55,300 bases of DNA from Candidatus Rifleibacteriota bacterium (GCA_029565415.1 JAKQOH010000101.1:1-55300), one strand, 5' to 3'. Shown: positions 1 through 8,559, counted from the stretch's first letter. Notes: generated from the sequence alone by a model not told the origin. A program made the numbers and translations.

Positions 1-1
1 C

Positions 2-544
2 GCCGACCTGCTCGATCTGCGCCGCAAGAACTGCTACGAGTTCTGCTGGATCACCGACTTCCCGATGTTCGAGCGCGACCCCGAGACCAACGAGATCATC
101 TTCAGTCACAACCCCTTCTCGATGCCCCAGGGCGGCCTCGAGGCGCTGATGACGAAAGACCCGCTGACGATCAACGCGTATCAATACGATATCGTATGTA
201 ATGGCGTCGAGCTGTCGAGCGGCGCGATCCGGAACCACCGGCCCGACATCATGTACAAGGCCTTCGAGATCGCCGGCTACACGAAGGAGCAGGTCGACGC
301 CAAGTTCGGCGGCATGATCCGCGCCTTCACCTACGGCGCCCCGCCCCACGGCGGCATCGCGCCCGGCATCGACCGCATCGTCATGCTGCTCGCCAACGAG
401 CCGAATATCCGCGAGGTCATCAGCTTCCCGATGAACCAGAACGCGCTGGACCTGCTGATGGGCGCCCCGTGCGAAGCCACCGAGAAGCAGCTCCGAGAGC
501 TCCATCTCACGATCAACTATCCCGAGAAATCCGACAAGGCCTGA
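2..544 (+). CDS. aspS: Aspartate--tRNA ligase, C-terminal part (5' end outside window)
   Basis: This is the C-terminal ~180 residues of a class II aspartyl-tRNA synthetase, which charges tRNA-Asp in the cytoplasm. The frame is open from base 2, so the gene enters from the left edge. Family hallmarks are visible: WITDFPMFE near the start, [11 protein letters not shown], the [10 protein letters not shown] stretch, and class II motif 3 as [14 protein letters not shown] followed by [11 protein letters not shown]. The [11 protein letters not shown] form resembles the version I know from alphaproteobacterial AspRS rather than the more usual HHPFT form. The gene ends in TGA and is followed closely by a strong terminator. 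A short AT-rich island lies around bases 178-200. Confidence 0.95.
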   Translation, partial: ADLLDLRRKNCYEFCWITDFPMFERDPETNEIIFSHNPFSMPQGGLEALMTKDPLTINAYQYDIVCNGVELSSGAIRNHRPDIMYKAFEIAGYTKEQVDAKFGGMIRAFTYGAPPHGGIAPGIDRIVMLLANEPNIREVISFPMNQNALDLLMGAPCEATEKQLRELHLTINYPEKSDKA

Positions 545-570
545 CGGCAAAAGCGTCTTCGAACCTCCGA

Positions 571-600
571 AAACCGGAATCCTTCAGGATTCCGGTTTTT
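571..600 (+). terminator. Rho-independent terminator of aspS
   Basis: A perfect 12-bp stem (AAACCGGAATCC / GGATTCCGGTTT) with a TTCA loop ends in a T run. It lies 26 bases after the aspS stop. Confidence 0.9.
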
Positions 601-627
601 CACGTACCGCCGTCTTCGCATCGGGCA

Positions 628-636
628 TGGTATACT
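628..636 (+). promoter_or_regulatory. Extended -10 promoter element
   Basis: TGG-TATACT forms an extended -10 (TGn plus a near-consensus hexamer) about 38 bases before the start of the secreted protein at 674. No convincing -35 is present. The same GCATGGTATA context recurs at 8576-8584. Confidence 0.55.
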
Positions 637-673
637 GGGTTCACAGACATGATCTGACAGGAGGAGAACCTTC

Positions 674-1300
674 ATGACCAACCGCTGGTGGAAATCCGTA
701 CAGATCGCCGTTCTTGGCGCCATGATCCTGCTTCCGCAGGCGACATTGTCGGCAAAGCCGGGCCACGGCAAGCACAAAAAGGCCGAGAAGCAGGCGAAGC
801 ACGAGATGAAGCAGGAACAAAAGGCCGCCTACGAGTTCGACCGGTACAAAAACATGAATGTGTATTACAACCGGACGACCGCGACCTATTACTGGGTCGA
901 TTCCGGTATGTGGCACTCGGGCCGATCGCTTCCGGGTCATCTGACGGTCGGCGGCGAGTGCGAGCGCATCCGGATCGGCGCCCCGACGCCGTATGAGTAT
1001 CATCGGGTCAACTACGAGCGGCTGCCCTACACCTACGGTAAGAAGAATTTCGGAAAGCGCCGCGGACCGCCGGATCATGCTCCCGCCTGGGGCCACCGCC
1101 GCAAATTCGGATATGTATATTATCCCGACCGGGACATCTATTACGATCCCTATCAAAAACAGTATGCCTGGGTCGATGCCGGCAAGATGAAGATCGGCTA
1201 CGAGCTTCCCGACTGGATCAAAGTCGATCCCTACGGCGGCGTCCACGTCGAGCTCGAACGGGCCGTCAAGCTCGAGGATTTCAAGAAGATCTTCCGCTGA
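674..1300 (+). CDS. Small secreted protein with two copies of a Tyr/Trp-rich repeat
   Basis: A 208-residue protein with an N-terminal signal peptide (hydrophobic core VQIAVLGAMILL, cleavage probably after LSA) and a Lys-rich linker (about residues 28-55). Two divergent copies of a Tyr-rich module follow, each with the pattern YYxxxxxxYYWVDSGxW…LP; the second reads YVYYPDRDIYYDP…YAWVDAGKM…YELPDW. I do not recognise a named family. The ATG is preceded by AGGAGGAG at a good distance, which fixes the start. It probably acts in the periplasm or at the cell surface. It is monocistronic, between the aspS terminator and a palindromic repeat. Confidence 0.8.
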   Translation: MTNRWWKSVQIAVLGAMILLPQATLSAKPGHGKHKKAEKQAKHEMKQEQKAAYEFDRYKNMNVYYNRTTATYYWVDSGMWHSGRSLPGHLTVGGECERIRIGAPTPYEYHRVNYERLPYTYGKKNFGKRRGPPDHAPAWGHRRKFGYVYYPDRDIYYDPYQKQYAWVDAGKMKIGYELPDWIKVDPYGGVHVELERAVKLEDFKKIFR

Positions 1301-1350
1301 TCCTCTCCCGCCAGGGAAACGGTCACCCAAGCCCCGGTAAAACGCTCCCT

Positions 1351-1373
1351 AGATGGCACAGATCGCGCAGATG
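1351..1373. repeat. CAGATG-type intergenic repeat, short copy
   Basis: AGATGGCACAGATCGCGCAG plus ATG matches the reverse complement of the stretch near 45188-45212 with about four mismatches in 23 bases. Words of this type recur between genes in many environmental genomes. Confidence 0.5.
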
Positions 1374-1420
1374 CCGGCTCAGAGCTCCTGTGTTCGGATG
1401 TCTGGCATGTGAAAAGCTCA

Positions 1421-1487
1421 ACGCACCACTGAGGCACAGAGGCACAGAGAAAAAGCTTCTCTGAACCTCTGTGCCTTTTTGGTGCGT
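1421..1487. repeat. Palindromic intergenic repeat (CACAGAGG type)
   Basis: A long imperfect hairpin: 20-base arms at 1432-1451 and 1457-1476 match at 18 of 20 positions, and an outer 8-bp arm pair ACGCACCA (1421-1428) / TGGTGCGT (1480-1487) closes it around a small internal loop. It lies between the convergent 674 gene and the RND gene. It could act as a bidirectional terminator, but its size and sequence suggest a REP-like dispersed element. The rest of 1301-1512 shows no gene. Confidence 0.7.
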
Positions 1488-1512
1488 ATTTGTAACTGGT
1501 TCACCTGCGGGT

Positions 1513-4500
1513 TCAGGGTTCGGGGTCGGGTTCGGCTGAACCGCGCCATTCGACGAGGCCGAGGTCTCGGACGAAGATGGCATACAGGGTCGGCACGAGC
1601 AGAAGCGTGACCAGCGTCGCCATGGCGAGACCGCCGATCTGGGCGTAGCACAGGGGCTCCCAGAGGGGGCCTCCGTGCCGAGCGAGAGGCAGCAGGGCGA
1701 TGAGGGTCGCGGCGACCGTGATCATGACGGGCCGCAGCCGCATGATACCGGCATCGAGCAGCGCGTCCTCGAGCGAGGCCCCGCGTTCCCGTTCCTCTTC
1801 GATGAAGTCGAACAGCACGATGATGTGACTGACGATGACCCCGATCAGGCTTGCCACGCCGAGAAAGGCCATGAACCCGAATGGCGCATCCTCGAGATAC
1901 AGCACCAGAATGGCGCCGAGCATGCCGAACGGGATCGCCCCGAATACGATGAACGGCTTCACGGCATGGGAGAACTGGAACACGAGCGCCAGATAGATCA
2001 TGCAGACCGAAACACCGAGCACCACGATCAGCTCGCGGAAGCCCTTGTCCTGCTTCTCCTGCTCACCCGCGACTTCCAGCCGGTATCCCAGCGGGAGCGA
2101 GGCGGTGAACGAGGCCAGTCCGGGACGCAGCCAGGAAACGACCTGGGACGGCAGGAAGCCCTCCGCCGGAAAGCACGAGACGGTGACGCACCGGAACTGG
2201 TTCCGGCGCAGAATTTTTTCGGGTTTCAGCCGGTATTCGAGATCGGCGACCTGGCCGATCGGCTGACGCCGGTTCGAGACGAGCGAAAAGACGTAGAGGT
2301 TTTCCAGATCCGAGAGGTGAGAACGGTTTTCCATGCTGGAGCGGGCAATGACGGGAATCTCCCTGTCCCCTTCGCGATACTTCGTCAGCGGGAATCCGTT
2401 GAGGGCAAACGCGGCCGCAGAGGTGACGTCGAGATGGGTGATACCCGAAAGGTTTGCCCGATCGTCGAGGGTGCGAAGCGAAAGCGTCAGATTGGGCGTT
2501 CCCCAGGTGTCGCGCACGCGATCCGAAAACGGGCAGGCCTTCATCAGGGCTTCGAGCCGTGCCGCCTGACGCCGCAGTTCTGTGAGATCCTGGCCGAACA
2601 GCCGCACCGCAACCGGCACCCCGACAGGCTCCCCGGTCTCCAGCTGGCGGACGTCGAACCGCGCGCCCGGCACCCGCGTCGAGAGCGTCTCCTGCAAGCG
2701 CGGCACCAGATGCCGGGTTGCGTGCTTGTCGGCCACCTCAACGAGAATCTGGGCGTAGTTGAGCTGCTGCAGCTCGGGGGAAACGGAGAACCAGAATCGC
2801 GGTCCGCCGCCGCCCACGAAGGTTGTCAGGTTCGCAAGCACCTCCCCCGACGGGCCGGCCATCCCGGGATGCGCTGCGCCCCACGCAGCCGCCGTTTCGC
2901 GGATCACCCCCTCGGCTCTCGCGGCGATCTCATCCGTCGCCGACAGCGGCGCATCGTCGGGCAGCCAGACATCGACATAGCTCAGATACGAGAGATCTTT
3001 CGGGAAAAACTGCCGCGGCAGCTTCGAAAACGCGAGAATGCCGGGAATCAGCAGACAGAGCGCAACGCACAGCACCGTCTTCCGCCACGCGATCGCGCCT
3101 TCCATCAACCGGCCGTAGGCGGCATACAGCGGTGTTTTCCGCAGCTCCGCGACGGAGAGTTCGGGAACCGGCCGCAGCAGGGAGCGGCCGAGCAGGGGAA
3201 CAAATGTCAACGATACAATATTCGCTGCTATTAGTGAACAGGTGATGACCACCGGCAGGCTATACAGGAAGCGGCCGACGTTCCCCGTCAGCATCAGGAA
3301 CGGCAGATAGGCCACGATATTGGTGAGAGTGGCGAAAAACAGTGCTTTGTTGAGCCGCGACGGTCCGAGCCAGCACGCCTGGGCGGCGGGCACCCCATTT
3401 CCCAGGAGGCGTTTGATCGAGTCGCCCGCGACGACCGGCACGTCGACCAGCAGCCCGAGGGCGATGATGAGCGAGGCGATCGAAACCTGCTGCAGGTCGA
3501 TCTTCAGCAGGTGCATCATGCCGAACGTCATCGCCAGCGTGAGAGGGATCGAGGCGGCGAGCAGCAGAGCGGTTCGCCCATCCCAGAAGCCGATCCAGGA
3601 GATGAGAACCACCAGGATGACGGCTTCGATCAGGCTTTTCAGGAAGAGATGGATGTTTTCGCGCACCTGCACAGGCTGATCCGAGGTGCGCTCGAGGATC
3701 AGCTCGTCCGGAAGCTGGTTTCGGACCGCTTCGAGCACCCCGTCGACCGCCGCCCCGAACCGGCCGATTTTTTCGCCGGGCCGCATCTGCACGGCGATCG
3801 TGACGGCCGGCAGCCGCTTCCAGACACCCCGGGCGTCGGGCTTCGAGAGATAGTTCAAAAATCGCGGCGGATCCAGGTATCCGCGGAACTGGTCGAACAG
3901 GTCGCGCAGGTAGAGCGGGGCTCCGGAACTGCCGACCGATAGGAGAACGTCGCCAAGCTCGCCGGGAGTCTGAAAGGCGCCGGTTCCCTCGACCATCAGG
4001 TTCCGGTCGGCGACATTCAGCATGCCGCCGGCCTGGAGACGGTTACGTGCTTCGAGAATCGGCGGAAGATCGGCGGGCTCGAGGCCGTGGGCGGCAAGGC
4101 GTTCCTGCTTGAAGATCAGGTAAATCGCCTCCTGGAGGAGGCCGACGCGGCTCACTTTCGACACCTGCGGCAGCGTTTTGAGCGATTTCTCGATCAGCTC
4201 GCTCATTCTATCGAGCTGTCTATAGGAAAACTTCGGTCCCGCGACGGCGGCCAGGGCATCCCGGGTCGCGGCGGGATTCCGCACGATGAATGGCTTCCAA
4301 GCCTCGAGAGAAAGCTCGGGCCACTGCAAATCATTCTTCAGAAAGGTTCCGATCAGCCGCTCGAGCTCCCCGTCCGGCAACGGGCTGGCGAAGTCGGCCC
4401 CGACCATGCCCGCCGTCTCGAACGTCCGGATTCCGGTCGCGAGAGCGTTCTCCTCGAGAAACCGCTCGAACAGACGGATCGGCCGGTCCAGAAAATCCCG

Positions 4501-5106
4501 GACGGGAAAATGCGGCAGACAGACGACGGCCGTGACCCGCTCCGTGGATGAAGCCCCGGCGCGGCAGGCCAGGATCTCGTCCTTCAGGAACCGGGCGCGC
4601 ACCTCGATCTCCTTCTCGTCGACGAGCGGGCTCGCGACGGTCAGCATCAGGGCCGAGGTGTCGCCGAAATCCTTGATGAAGGTGATCGGCCCGGCCCCGG
4701 CCGGCAGCGAGAGGGAGTTCAGCTTCAGGGCGATGTCGTCGAACTCCTTGCCCGTCTCGGCAAGCCGCTTGTCGAGCGTCACGAACACGATCGAGACGTT
4801 CGTGCGGGAGGTCGATTCGATGGTTTCGACCCAGGCGTTTTCGGCGACCTTCGTCTCGATGCGCTTGGTCACCAGCTGCTCGATATTCTCGGCCGACGCA
4901 CCCGGCCAGGCGGTGATCGCGACGGCGAGATGCACGGGAATCTCGGGATCCTTCCGCTGAGGCATCCCGACGTAGCCGTAGACGCCCCAGAGCAGGACGG
5001 CGAGCAGCAGAACCCACGCAACCTGGCGGGACCGGACGAAGAAGCGGGGAAGCGCCGTCCGGAAGCCGGTTTCTTCCTGCGGGGTGGCGTTCAGATGCGA
5101 TGACAT
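1513..5106 (-). CDS. RND-family inner-membrane efflux transporter
   Basis: A 1197-residue RND (AcrB-like) permease, the proton-driven inner-membrane part of a tripartite pump. The N-terminal TM1 is VAWVLLLAVLLWGVYGYVGM, followed by a porter domain with the typical PGAS…IEQLVTKRIE pattern and a second half beginning near residue 655. It is about 150 residues longer than AcrB; the extra length seems to sit mainly around residues 190-310 of the first porter loop. In TM4 the usual double Asp appears as LLVDVPVVAGD, so only the first Asp is kept. In TM10 the AcrB lysine position is replaced (GVIVSHIIVLFDF). It is the last gene of the tetR-tolC-MFP-RND operon, nine bases after the MFP stop. The substrate cannot be told from sequence. 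The stop lies in the arm of a small hairpin (1510-1542). An AT-rich island sits at 3201-3240. Confidence 0.93.
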   Translation of the reverse strand: MSSHLNATPQEETGFRTALPRFFVRSRQVAWVLLLAVLLWGVYGYVGMPQRKDPEIPVHLAVAITAWPGASAENIEQLVTKRIETKVAENAWVETIESTSRTNVSIVFVTLDKRLAETGKEFDDIALKLNSLSLPAGAGPITFIKDFGDTSALMLTVASPLVDEKEIEVRARFLKDEILACRAGASSTERVTAVVCLPHFPVRDFLDRPIRLFERFLEENALATGIRTFETAGMVGADFASPLPDGELERLIGTFLKNDLQWPELSLEAWKPFIVRNPAATRDALAAVAGPKFSYRQLDRMSELIEKSLKTLPQVSKVSRVGLLQEAIYLIFKQERLAAHGLEPADLPPILEARNRLQAGGMLNVADRNLMVEGTGAFQTPGELGDVLLSVGSSGAPLYLRDLFDQFRGYLDPPRFLNYLSKPDARGVWKRLPAVTIAVQMRPGEKIGRFGAAVDGVLEAVRNQLPDELILERTSDQPVQVRENIHLFLKSLIEAVILVVLISWIGFWDGRTALLLAASIPLTLAMTFGMMHLLKIDLQQVSIASLIIALGLLVDVPVVAGDSIKRLLGNGVPAAQACWLGPSRLNKALFFATLTNIVAYLPFLMLTGNVGRFLYSLPVVITCSLIAANIVSLTFVPLLGRSLLRPVPELSVAELRKTPLYAAYGRLMEGAIAWRKTVLCVALCLLIPGILAFSKLPRQFFPKDLSYLSYVDVWLPDDAPLSATDEIAARAEGVIRETAAAWGAAHPGMAGPSGEVLANLTTFVGGGGPRFWFSVSPELQQLNYAQILVEVADKHATRHLVPRLQETLSTRVPGARFDVRQLETGEPVGVPVAVRLFGQDLTELRRQAARLEALMKACPFSDRVRDTWGTPNLTLSLRTLDDRANLSGITHLDVTSAAAFALNGFPLTKYREGDREIPVIARSSMENRSHLSDLENLYVFSLVSNRRQPIGQVADLEYRLKPEKILRRNQFRCVTVSCFPAEGFLPSQVVSWLRPGLASFTASLPLGYRLEVAGEQEKQDKGFRELIVVLGVSVCMIYLALVFQFSHAVKPFIVFGAIPFGMLGAILVLYLEDAPFGFMAFLGVASLIGVIVSHIIVLFDFIEEERERGASLEDALLDAGIMRLRPVMITVAATLIALLPLARHGGPLWEPLCYAQIGGLAMATLVTLLLVPTLYAIFVRDLGLVEWRGSAEPDPEP

Positions 5107-5115
5107 GGCGCGGCC

Positions 5116-6345
5116 TCAGCGCAACTCTTCGATCACATGCACCGGATCGCCGTCTTCGAGGAACGCCGCCCCCGAAATGACGATCCGGTCGCCCGGAATG
5201 ACGCCGGATTCGACGACGATCCGGTTGCTGACTGGCCGGCCGAGTTTCACCTCTCTGCGATGGGCGATACTCGTTCCATCCGAGGCGGTGACCAGGAAGA
5301 CGGCGAACGAGGTTTCTCCGGCCGGGCCGGGAACGATCGATTCGAGCGGAATCAGCCCCTTGCCGGTCGGTTCGTCCCGCTTCAGCTCGACCTGGACGAT
5401 CATTCCCGGCTTGAGAAGAGCATCGGGATTGGGAATCGTCACCTCGACGTCGAACAAACGCGTTTTCGGGTCGGCAGCCAGGGCAAGCTTCGTCACCGTG
5501 CCCCGGATGCGGAAATCCGGCCGGAAATCGAGCACGCCTTCGATCTCGGTTCCCACGGCCGCCTTGTCCAGCAGCCGGTCGGGAATCGAGAAGCGCAGTT
5601 TCACCGGATCCATCTGGGCGACGACAAACCCGACGGCTCCGGGGCCAACGAGGCTGCCGGACTCGATGTTCCGGGACAGGATAAAGCCGTCGAGCGGTGA
5701 GCGCACCGCGGTGTCAGAGGTGACGGACTCAACTTCCCGGACGACGGCCTCAGCCGCCTGGATCTTGGCCTGAACCGCATTCACGGAGGCCTGGGCGGCG
5801 GCATGAGCCTCATCGGCGTTTTGGCTGCGGGTTTTCGCCGTGTCGAACTCGAAGCGGGTGACGCTGTCGGCCGCGAACAGGCGTTCGGCCCGTCGATACT
5901 CGTCCCGTGCCTGTCGGGCCGTATTGGCTGCCGCGGCGACCTGGGCCTGCGCCCCAGCCAGCGCCGAACGCGCCTCGAGCACCCCGGCCCGGGCCTGAGA
6001 ACTGCGCGAGCGGTATTCCCGATCCTCGACCCGGGCGAGAACCGCCCCCGAAGCTATCCGGTCACCGGCCTGCACGAACCGCGGCACGCCCGAAGGCTCG
6101 GTGTCCTGCGCGATCTCCCGCACGTATCCGCCGGTCCGGAACGCCACCGGCACGACGGTGCCCGGCTCGATGGTCCCGGCGTATCTGAGCGAAACCGCCC
6201 GGCGGTGATCCGAAACGGTTCCGACGGTGACCGGCAGAGGCCGCTTCCGGGGCGGCTGGGGCTCGTCCCGACAACCGGCAAGGCCGGCGAGAGAAGCCGC
6301 GAAGACGAGAAGCAGGAATCGCGACGTGGACGGGTTCATCATCAT
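5116..6345 (-). CDS. RND efflux periplasmic adaptor (membrane fusion) lipoprotein
   Basis: A 409-residue HlyD/AcrA-type membrane fusion protein linking the RND pump to the TolC channel. It has a lipoprotein signal with lipobox LAGC near residue 24, a barrel-sandwich/biotinyl-like half (TVVPVAFRTGGYVREI), a long Ala/Gln-rich hairpin coiled coil (about residues 105-195), the second lipoyl half (SPLDGFILSRNIESGSLV) and a beta-barrel ending in the GMIVQVELKR region. The ATG overlaps the tolC stop (ATGA), indicating translational coupling. Family assignment is secure; specificity is not. Confidence 0.93.
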   Translation of the reverse strand: MMMNPSTSRFLLLVFAASLAGLAGCRDEPQPPRKRPLPVTVGTVSDHRRAVSLRYAGTIEPGTVVPVAFRTGGYVREIAQDTEPSGVPRFVQAGDRIASGAVLARVEDREYRSRSSQARAGVLEARSALAGAQAQVAAAANTARQARDEYRRAERLFAADSVTRFEFDTAKTRSQNADEAHAAAQASVNAVQAKIQAAEAVVREVESVTSDTAVRSPLDGFILSRNIESGSLVGPGAVGFVVAQMDPVKLRFSIPDRLLDKAAVGTEIEGVLDFRPDFRIRGTVTKLALAADPKTRLFDVEVTIPNPDALLKPGMIVQVELKRDEPTGKGLIPLESIVPGPAGETSFAVFLVTASDGTSIAHRREVKLGRPVSNRIVVESGVIPGDRIVISGAAFLEDGDPVHVIEELR

Positions 6346-7706
6346 TCTCCAACGGCCTTTTCCAGCTCGGCCTCGGCGATCCAGACGTCGAGACAGGCCT
6401 GGTGACGCTGGAACCGGGCCTCGGCGAGCTCGGCCTCGGCTTCGAGCAGATCCTTCGGCAGGATCGCTTTCTCGGCGAGGCGATTACGAAACACGCGGGC
6501 CTGCTCCCCTGCCCACTCCTCTTTTTTACGGGCAGCCTCGAGTTGGGCCTGGGCATCGCGCAGGCGCCGATCGGCCGCGCGAATCGTCTCCCGCACGGCC
6601 CGGTCGGCATCCTCCAGCGCAATCTCCGCCTGAAGACAGGCCATCTGCTTCTCTTTCAGCTCGCGGCGCCGCTTTCCCCAATCGAAGGGATTCCACGAAA
6701 CGAGCAGCCCGGCCGCCGATACCTGCTTCGGCAGATACTCGGCCGTCCGATGCCCCTGAAGCCGGTCGGCGGTCAACGCCACGCCGGGCCGGAACTCTCC
6801 CTTTGCCAGCTCCCGATCGAGCTCGGCCAGCCGTTTGCGGAGGGTTCCTTCGCGAAGAATCGGATGGCCGGCCACGGATGCATGGACCTTCTCCGCCCCG
6901 AAAGCTGGCCCCTCCTGCGGTTCGGGAAGAGGCTCCAACGCCAGGGAACCGCTCGCATCGAGGCCGCAGAGACGTCCCAGAGTCTCCAGAAGGGAAGCGC
7001 GCTTCAGCCGGAGGGCCTCGTCACGCGCACGCACCTGGCCGAGCCGGGCCTTCACATCGAGAAGATCGGCGTTCTGGGCATACCCCTCGATCACCAGTCG
7101 CTCGATGGTCGAAACGTAGGTTTCGAACAGCCGAACGGCGCTTTCGTTCGCGATCCTGGCGTTTTCGAGAGCCAGAACCGAACAGTACAATTTTTTCGCT
7201 TCGCACACCACGTCCAGCGTGGCCTGCATCGTCCGGACCTCGATGATGTCGCGGGACGTTTCTCTCATGCGGATCCCGGTGCGGATGTCCCGCTGCCCCG
7301 TCAGAGGGTATGTCAGGGTAATCAGCGAGTAGAGCGAGTTGCGACGCGACTCGGAAAACGTGACGGCATTCGGCGGAAACGCCCCCAACTTGGGAAGCTC
7401 GCCCAGCATGCCGCGCTCGACGAAAATCTCGGGCGCCTCGAACGAACGGGTGCCGAGCAGATACGTGCCGATCTGGGGCTGGGTCTTCGTTCGGGCGGCG
7501 GCCACCTGCTCTCCCGCCCGAGACACCTGGAGCCGGGCCTGTCGGAGAACGGAGGCATTCTCCTTCACCAATCCGACGACCTCGTCCAGCGAGAGGGGCG
7601 CCGTGGCCTGGCCGAAGGCGGGAACGGCGGCCATCAACAGAGCGACAAGGCCTGTCGAAAGGCGATGACAAATACTATTTGATATACATTTATTTATATA
7701 TATCAT
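6342..7706 (-). CDS. TolC-family outer-membrane efflux channel
   Basis: A 454-residue TolC/OEP protein: signal peptide (LSTGLVALLMAAVPAFGQA) and then two tandem Ala/Glu-rich helical repeats with short beta segments (SLYSLITLTYPLTG in the first half; LVSWNPFDWGKRRRE in the second). It should trimerise in the outer membrane and dock with the adaptor encoded next. The ATG overlaps the tetR stop in ATGA and it ends in ATGA with the adaptor, so all three are probably translated in a coupled manner. The first 14 codons are extraordinarily AT-rich (7668-7714) compared with the rest, giving a run of Ile/Asn/Tyr codons before the signal peptide. A later in-frame start would also preserve the signal peptide, so the exact start is uncertain. 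Confidence 0.9.
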   Translation of the reverse strand: MIYINKCISNSICHRLSTGLVALLMAAVPAFGQATAPLSLDEVVGLVKENASVLRQARLQVSRAGEQVAAARTKTQPQIGTYLLGTRSFEAPEIFVERGMLGELPKLGAFPPNAVTFSESRRNSLYSLITLTYPLTGQRDIRTGIRMRETSRDIIEVRTMQATLDVVCEAKKLYCSVLALENARIANESAVRLFETYVSTIERLVIEGYAQNADLLDVKARLGQVRARDEALRLKRASLLETLGRLCGLDASGSLALEPLPEPQEGPAFGAEKVHASVAGHPILREGTLRKRLAELDRELAKGEFRPGVALTADRLQGHRTAEYLPKQVSAAGLLVSWNPFDWGKRRRELKEKQMACLQAEIALEDADRAVRETIRAADRRLRDAQAQLEAARKKEEWAGEQARVFRNRLAEKAILPKDLLEAEAELAEARFQRHQACLDVWIAEAELEKAVGE

Positions 7707-7714
7707 ACTGATTT
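7668..7714. other. AT-rich island at tetR/tolC junction
   Basis: A 47-base stretch with only about 7 G/C (about 15%) in otherwise GC-rich DNA. It spans the 5' end of tolC and the last codons of tetR. This is one of the strongest of a recurring set of short AT islands. Confidence 0.8.
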
Positions 7715-8500
7715 CCGTTTGCCCGCTCGCCCGTCACGGCGCTTCTCTGGCCGCGATGAAACCTCCGGGGGCAGCAGGAGAATGCCCCCAAGAATCCGGA
7801 TCATCCCCTCGCTCCCCGGATCCGACCCATAGGATGTGGGAAGTGGGCCGGCGGCGCCCGGATGGCGCTGCTTCGCCGGACCCGACCCATAGGATGTGGG
7901 AAGTGGGCCGGCGGCGCCCGGATGGCGTCGTTCGGCCGGCCCTGTCGAAACGCCGACCAGGGCGGTTTCCATCGCCCGGAACAGGACGGCATAGACCGCC
8001 CAGGCGAGGTCCTCGGGATCCGCTTCCCGCAATTCGCCGGCAGCGATTCCGCGCCGGATGATCCCCTCCAGGGTCGTGAGGAACCGCCGGATGACGGCAT
8101 CGACCCGGACACGGATCCCGACTTCGTCGGAATGGGCAAAGGCAAGACTGAACAACAGCCGCGTGAGAACGGGATTCTGCCGGGAAGCGCGCAGTCCCTG
8201 CCGGCAGAGCTCGAGAAGCTGGTCCCTCGACGAGAGACCGGCGGGCAGATCATGCTGGAGAATCCGGTCGTATCCGACGAGCGCCTGTTCCACCAGGGCT
8301 TCGAACAAGGCCTGCTTGTTCCTGAAGTAGTAGTAGAGCATGGGTTGCGTGACCCCGGCGGCGGCCACGATCGAACTGACGGTGGTTCCCTCGTAGCCGT
8401 GTCTGGAAAACAGCTCCAGAGCGACCTCCAGAAGTCGTTCCCGCATTGGAGCCTCTCCAGGAGCTGGTTCGGTTCCCGATGAGACCATATCCACCCCCAT
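7703..8500 (-). CDS. TetR/AcrR-family repressor of the efflux operon
   Basis: A 265-residue TetR-family regulator. The N-terminal helix-turn-helix is clear: ERLLEVALELFSRHGYEGTT, then VSSIVAAAGVTQPMLYYYFRNKQALFEALV. The ligand-binding domain follows to about residue 180. It then carries two tandem 20-residue units (core RHPGAAGPLPTSYGS) encoded by the 60-bp repeat at 7817-7936, inserted before the predicted last helix (GMIRILGGILLL), and ends in a basic tail. It heads the operon and very likely represses it, because two dyads lie over its own promoter. Two starts are possible, 8500 or 8488; the second has the better GGGGGTGG Shine-Dalgarno. Confidence 0.9.
   Translation of the reverse strand: MGVDMVSSGTEPAPGEAPMRERLLEVALELFSRHGYEGTTVSSIVAAAGVTQPMLYYYFRNKQALFEALVEQALVGYDRILQHDLPAGLSSRDQLLELCRQGLRASRQNPVLTRLLFSLAFAHSDEVGIRVRVDAVIRRFLTTLEGIIRRGIAAGELREADPEDLAWAVYAVLFRAMETALVGVSTGPAERRHPGAAGPLPTSYGSGPAKQRHPGAAGPLPTSYGSDPGSEGMIRILGGILLLPPEVSSRPEKRRDGRAGKRKSV
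7817..7936. repeat. Two tandem 60-bp in-frame repeat units within tetR
   Basis: Units at 7817-7876 and 7877-7936 are nearly identical for the first ~52 bases; only the last eight diverge much. The unit length is a multiple of three. Five of the six reading frames are free of stops; only one forward frame meets TAG. Related copies lie at about 39407-39470 and 41263-41325 inside other genes. Short arms such as GCGCC-CGGAT-GGCGC can pair. Confidence 0.9.
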
Positions 8501-8503
8501 ACT

Positions 8504-8515
8504 TACTAAATAGTA
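8504..8515. promoter_or_regulatory. Putative TetR operator, dyad 1
   Basis: TACTA-AA-TAGTA, a perfect 5-bp dyad just upstream of the tetR start codon and downstream of the predicted transcription start. Confidence 0.55.
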
Positions 8516-8518
8516 GCT

Positions 8519-8534
8519 TACTTATCGGTAAGTA
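8519..8534. promoter_or_regulatory. Putative TetR operator, dyad 2
   Basis: TACTTATC/GGTAAGTA is a 16-base palindrome with a single mismatched pair. It overlaps the -10 hexamer and the expected start site of the tetR promoter, an ideal position for autorepression. Confidence 0.7.
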
Positions 8535-8559
8535 TACGTTTCCCCTCTCCGGCTGTCAA
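8531..8559 (-). promoter_or_regulatory. Consensus sigma-70 promoter of the efflux operon
   Basis: On the minus strand TTGACA (8559-8554), a 17-base spacer and TATACT (8536-8531). The predicted start is near 8524, inside the dyad at 8519-8534. Confidence 0.85.

Noticed and set aside
1675..3234. A 519-codon plus-strand frame opposite the RND gene.
   Set aside because: It is Arg/His/Gln-rich and domain-free; the RND reading on the other strand is unambiguous.
7817..7936. Tandem 60-bp repeats considered as a small CRISPR array or as an assembly artefact.
   Set aside because: There are no spacers of constant length, no palindromic CRISPR-type repeat and no cas genes. Related copies in two other genes show that the sequence is genuine and dispersed.
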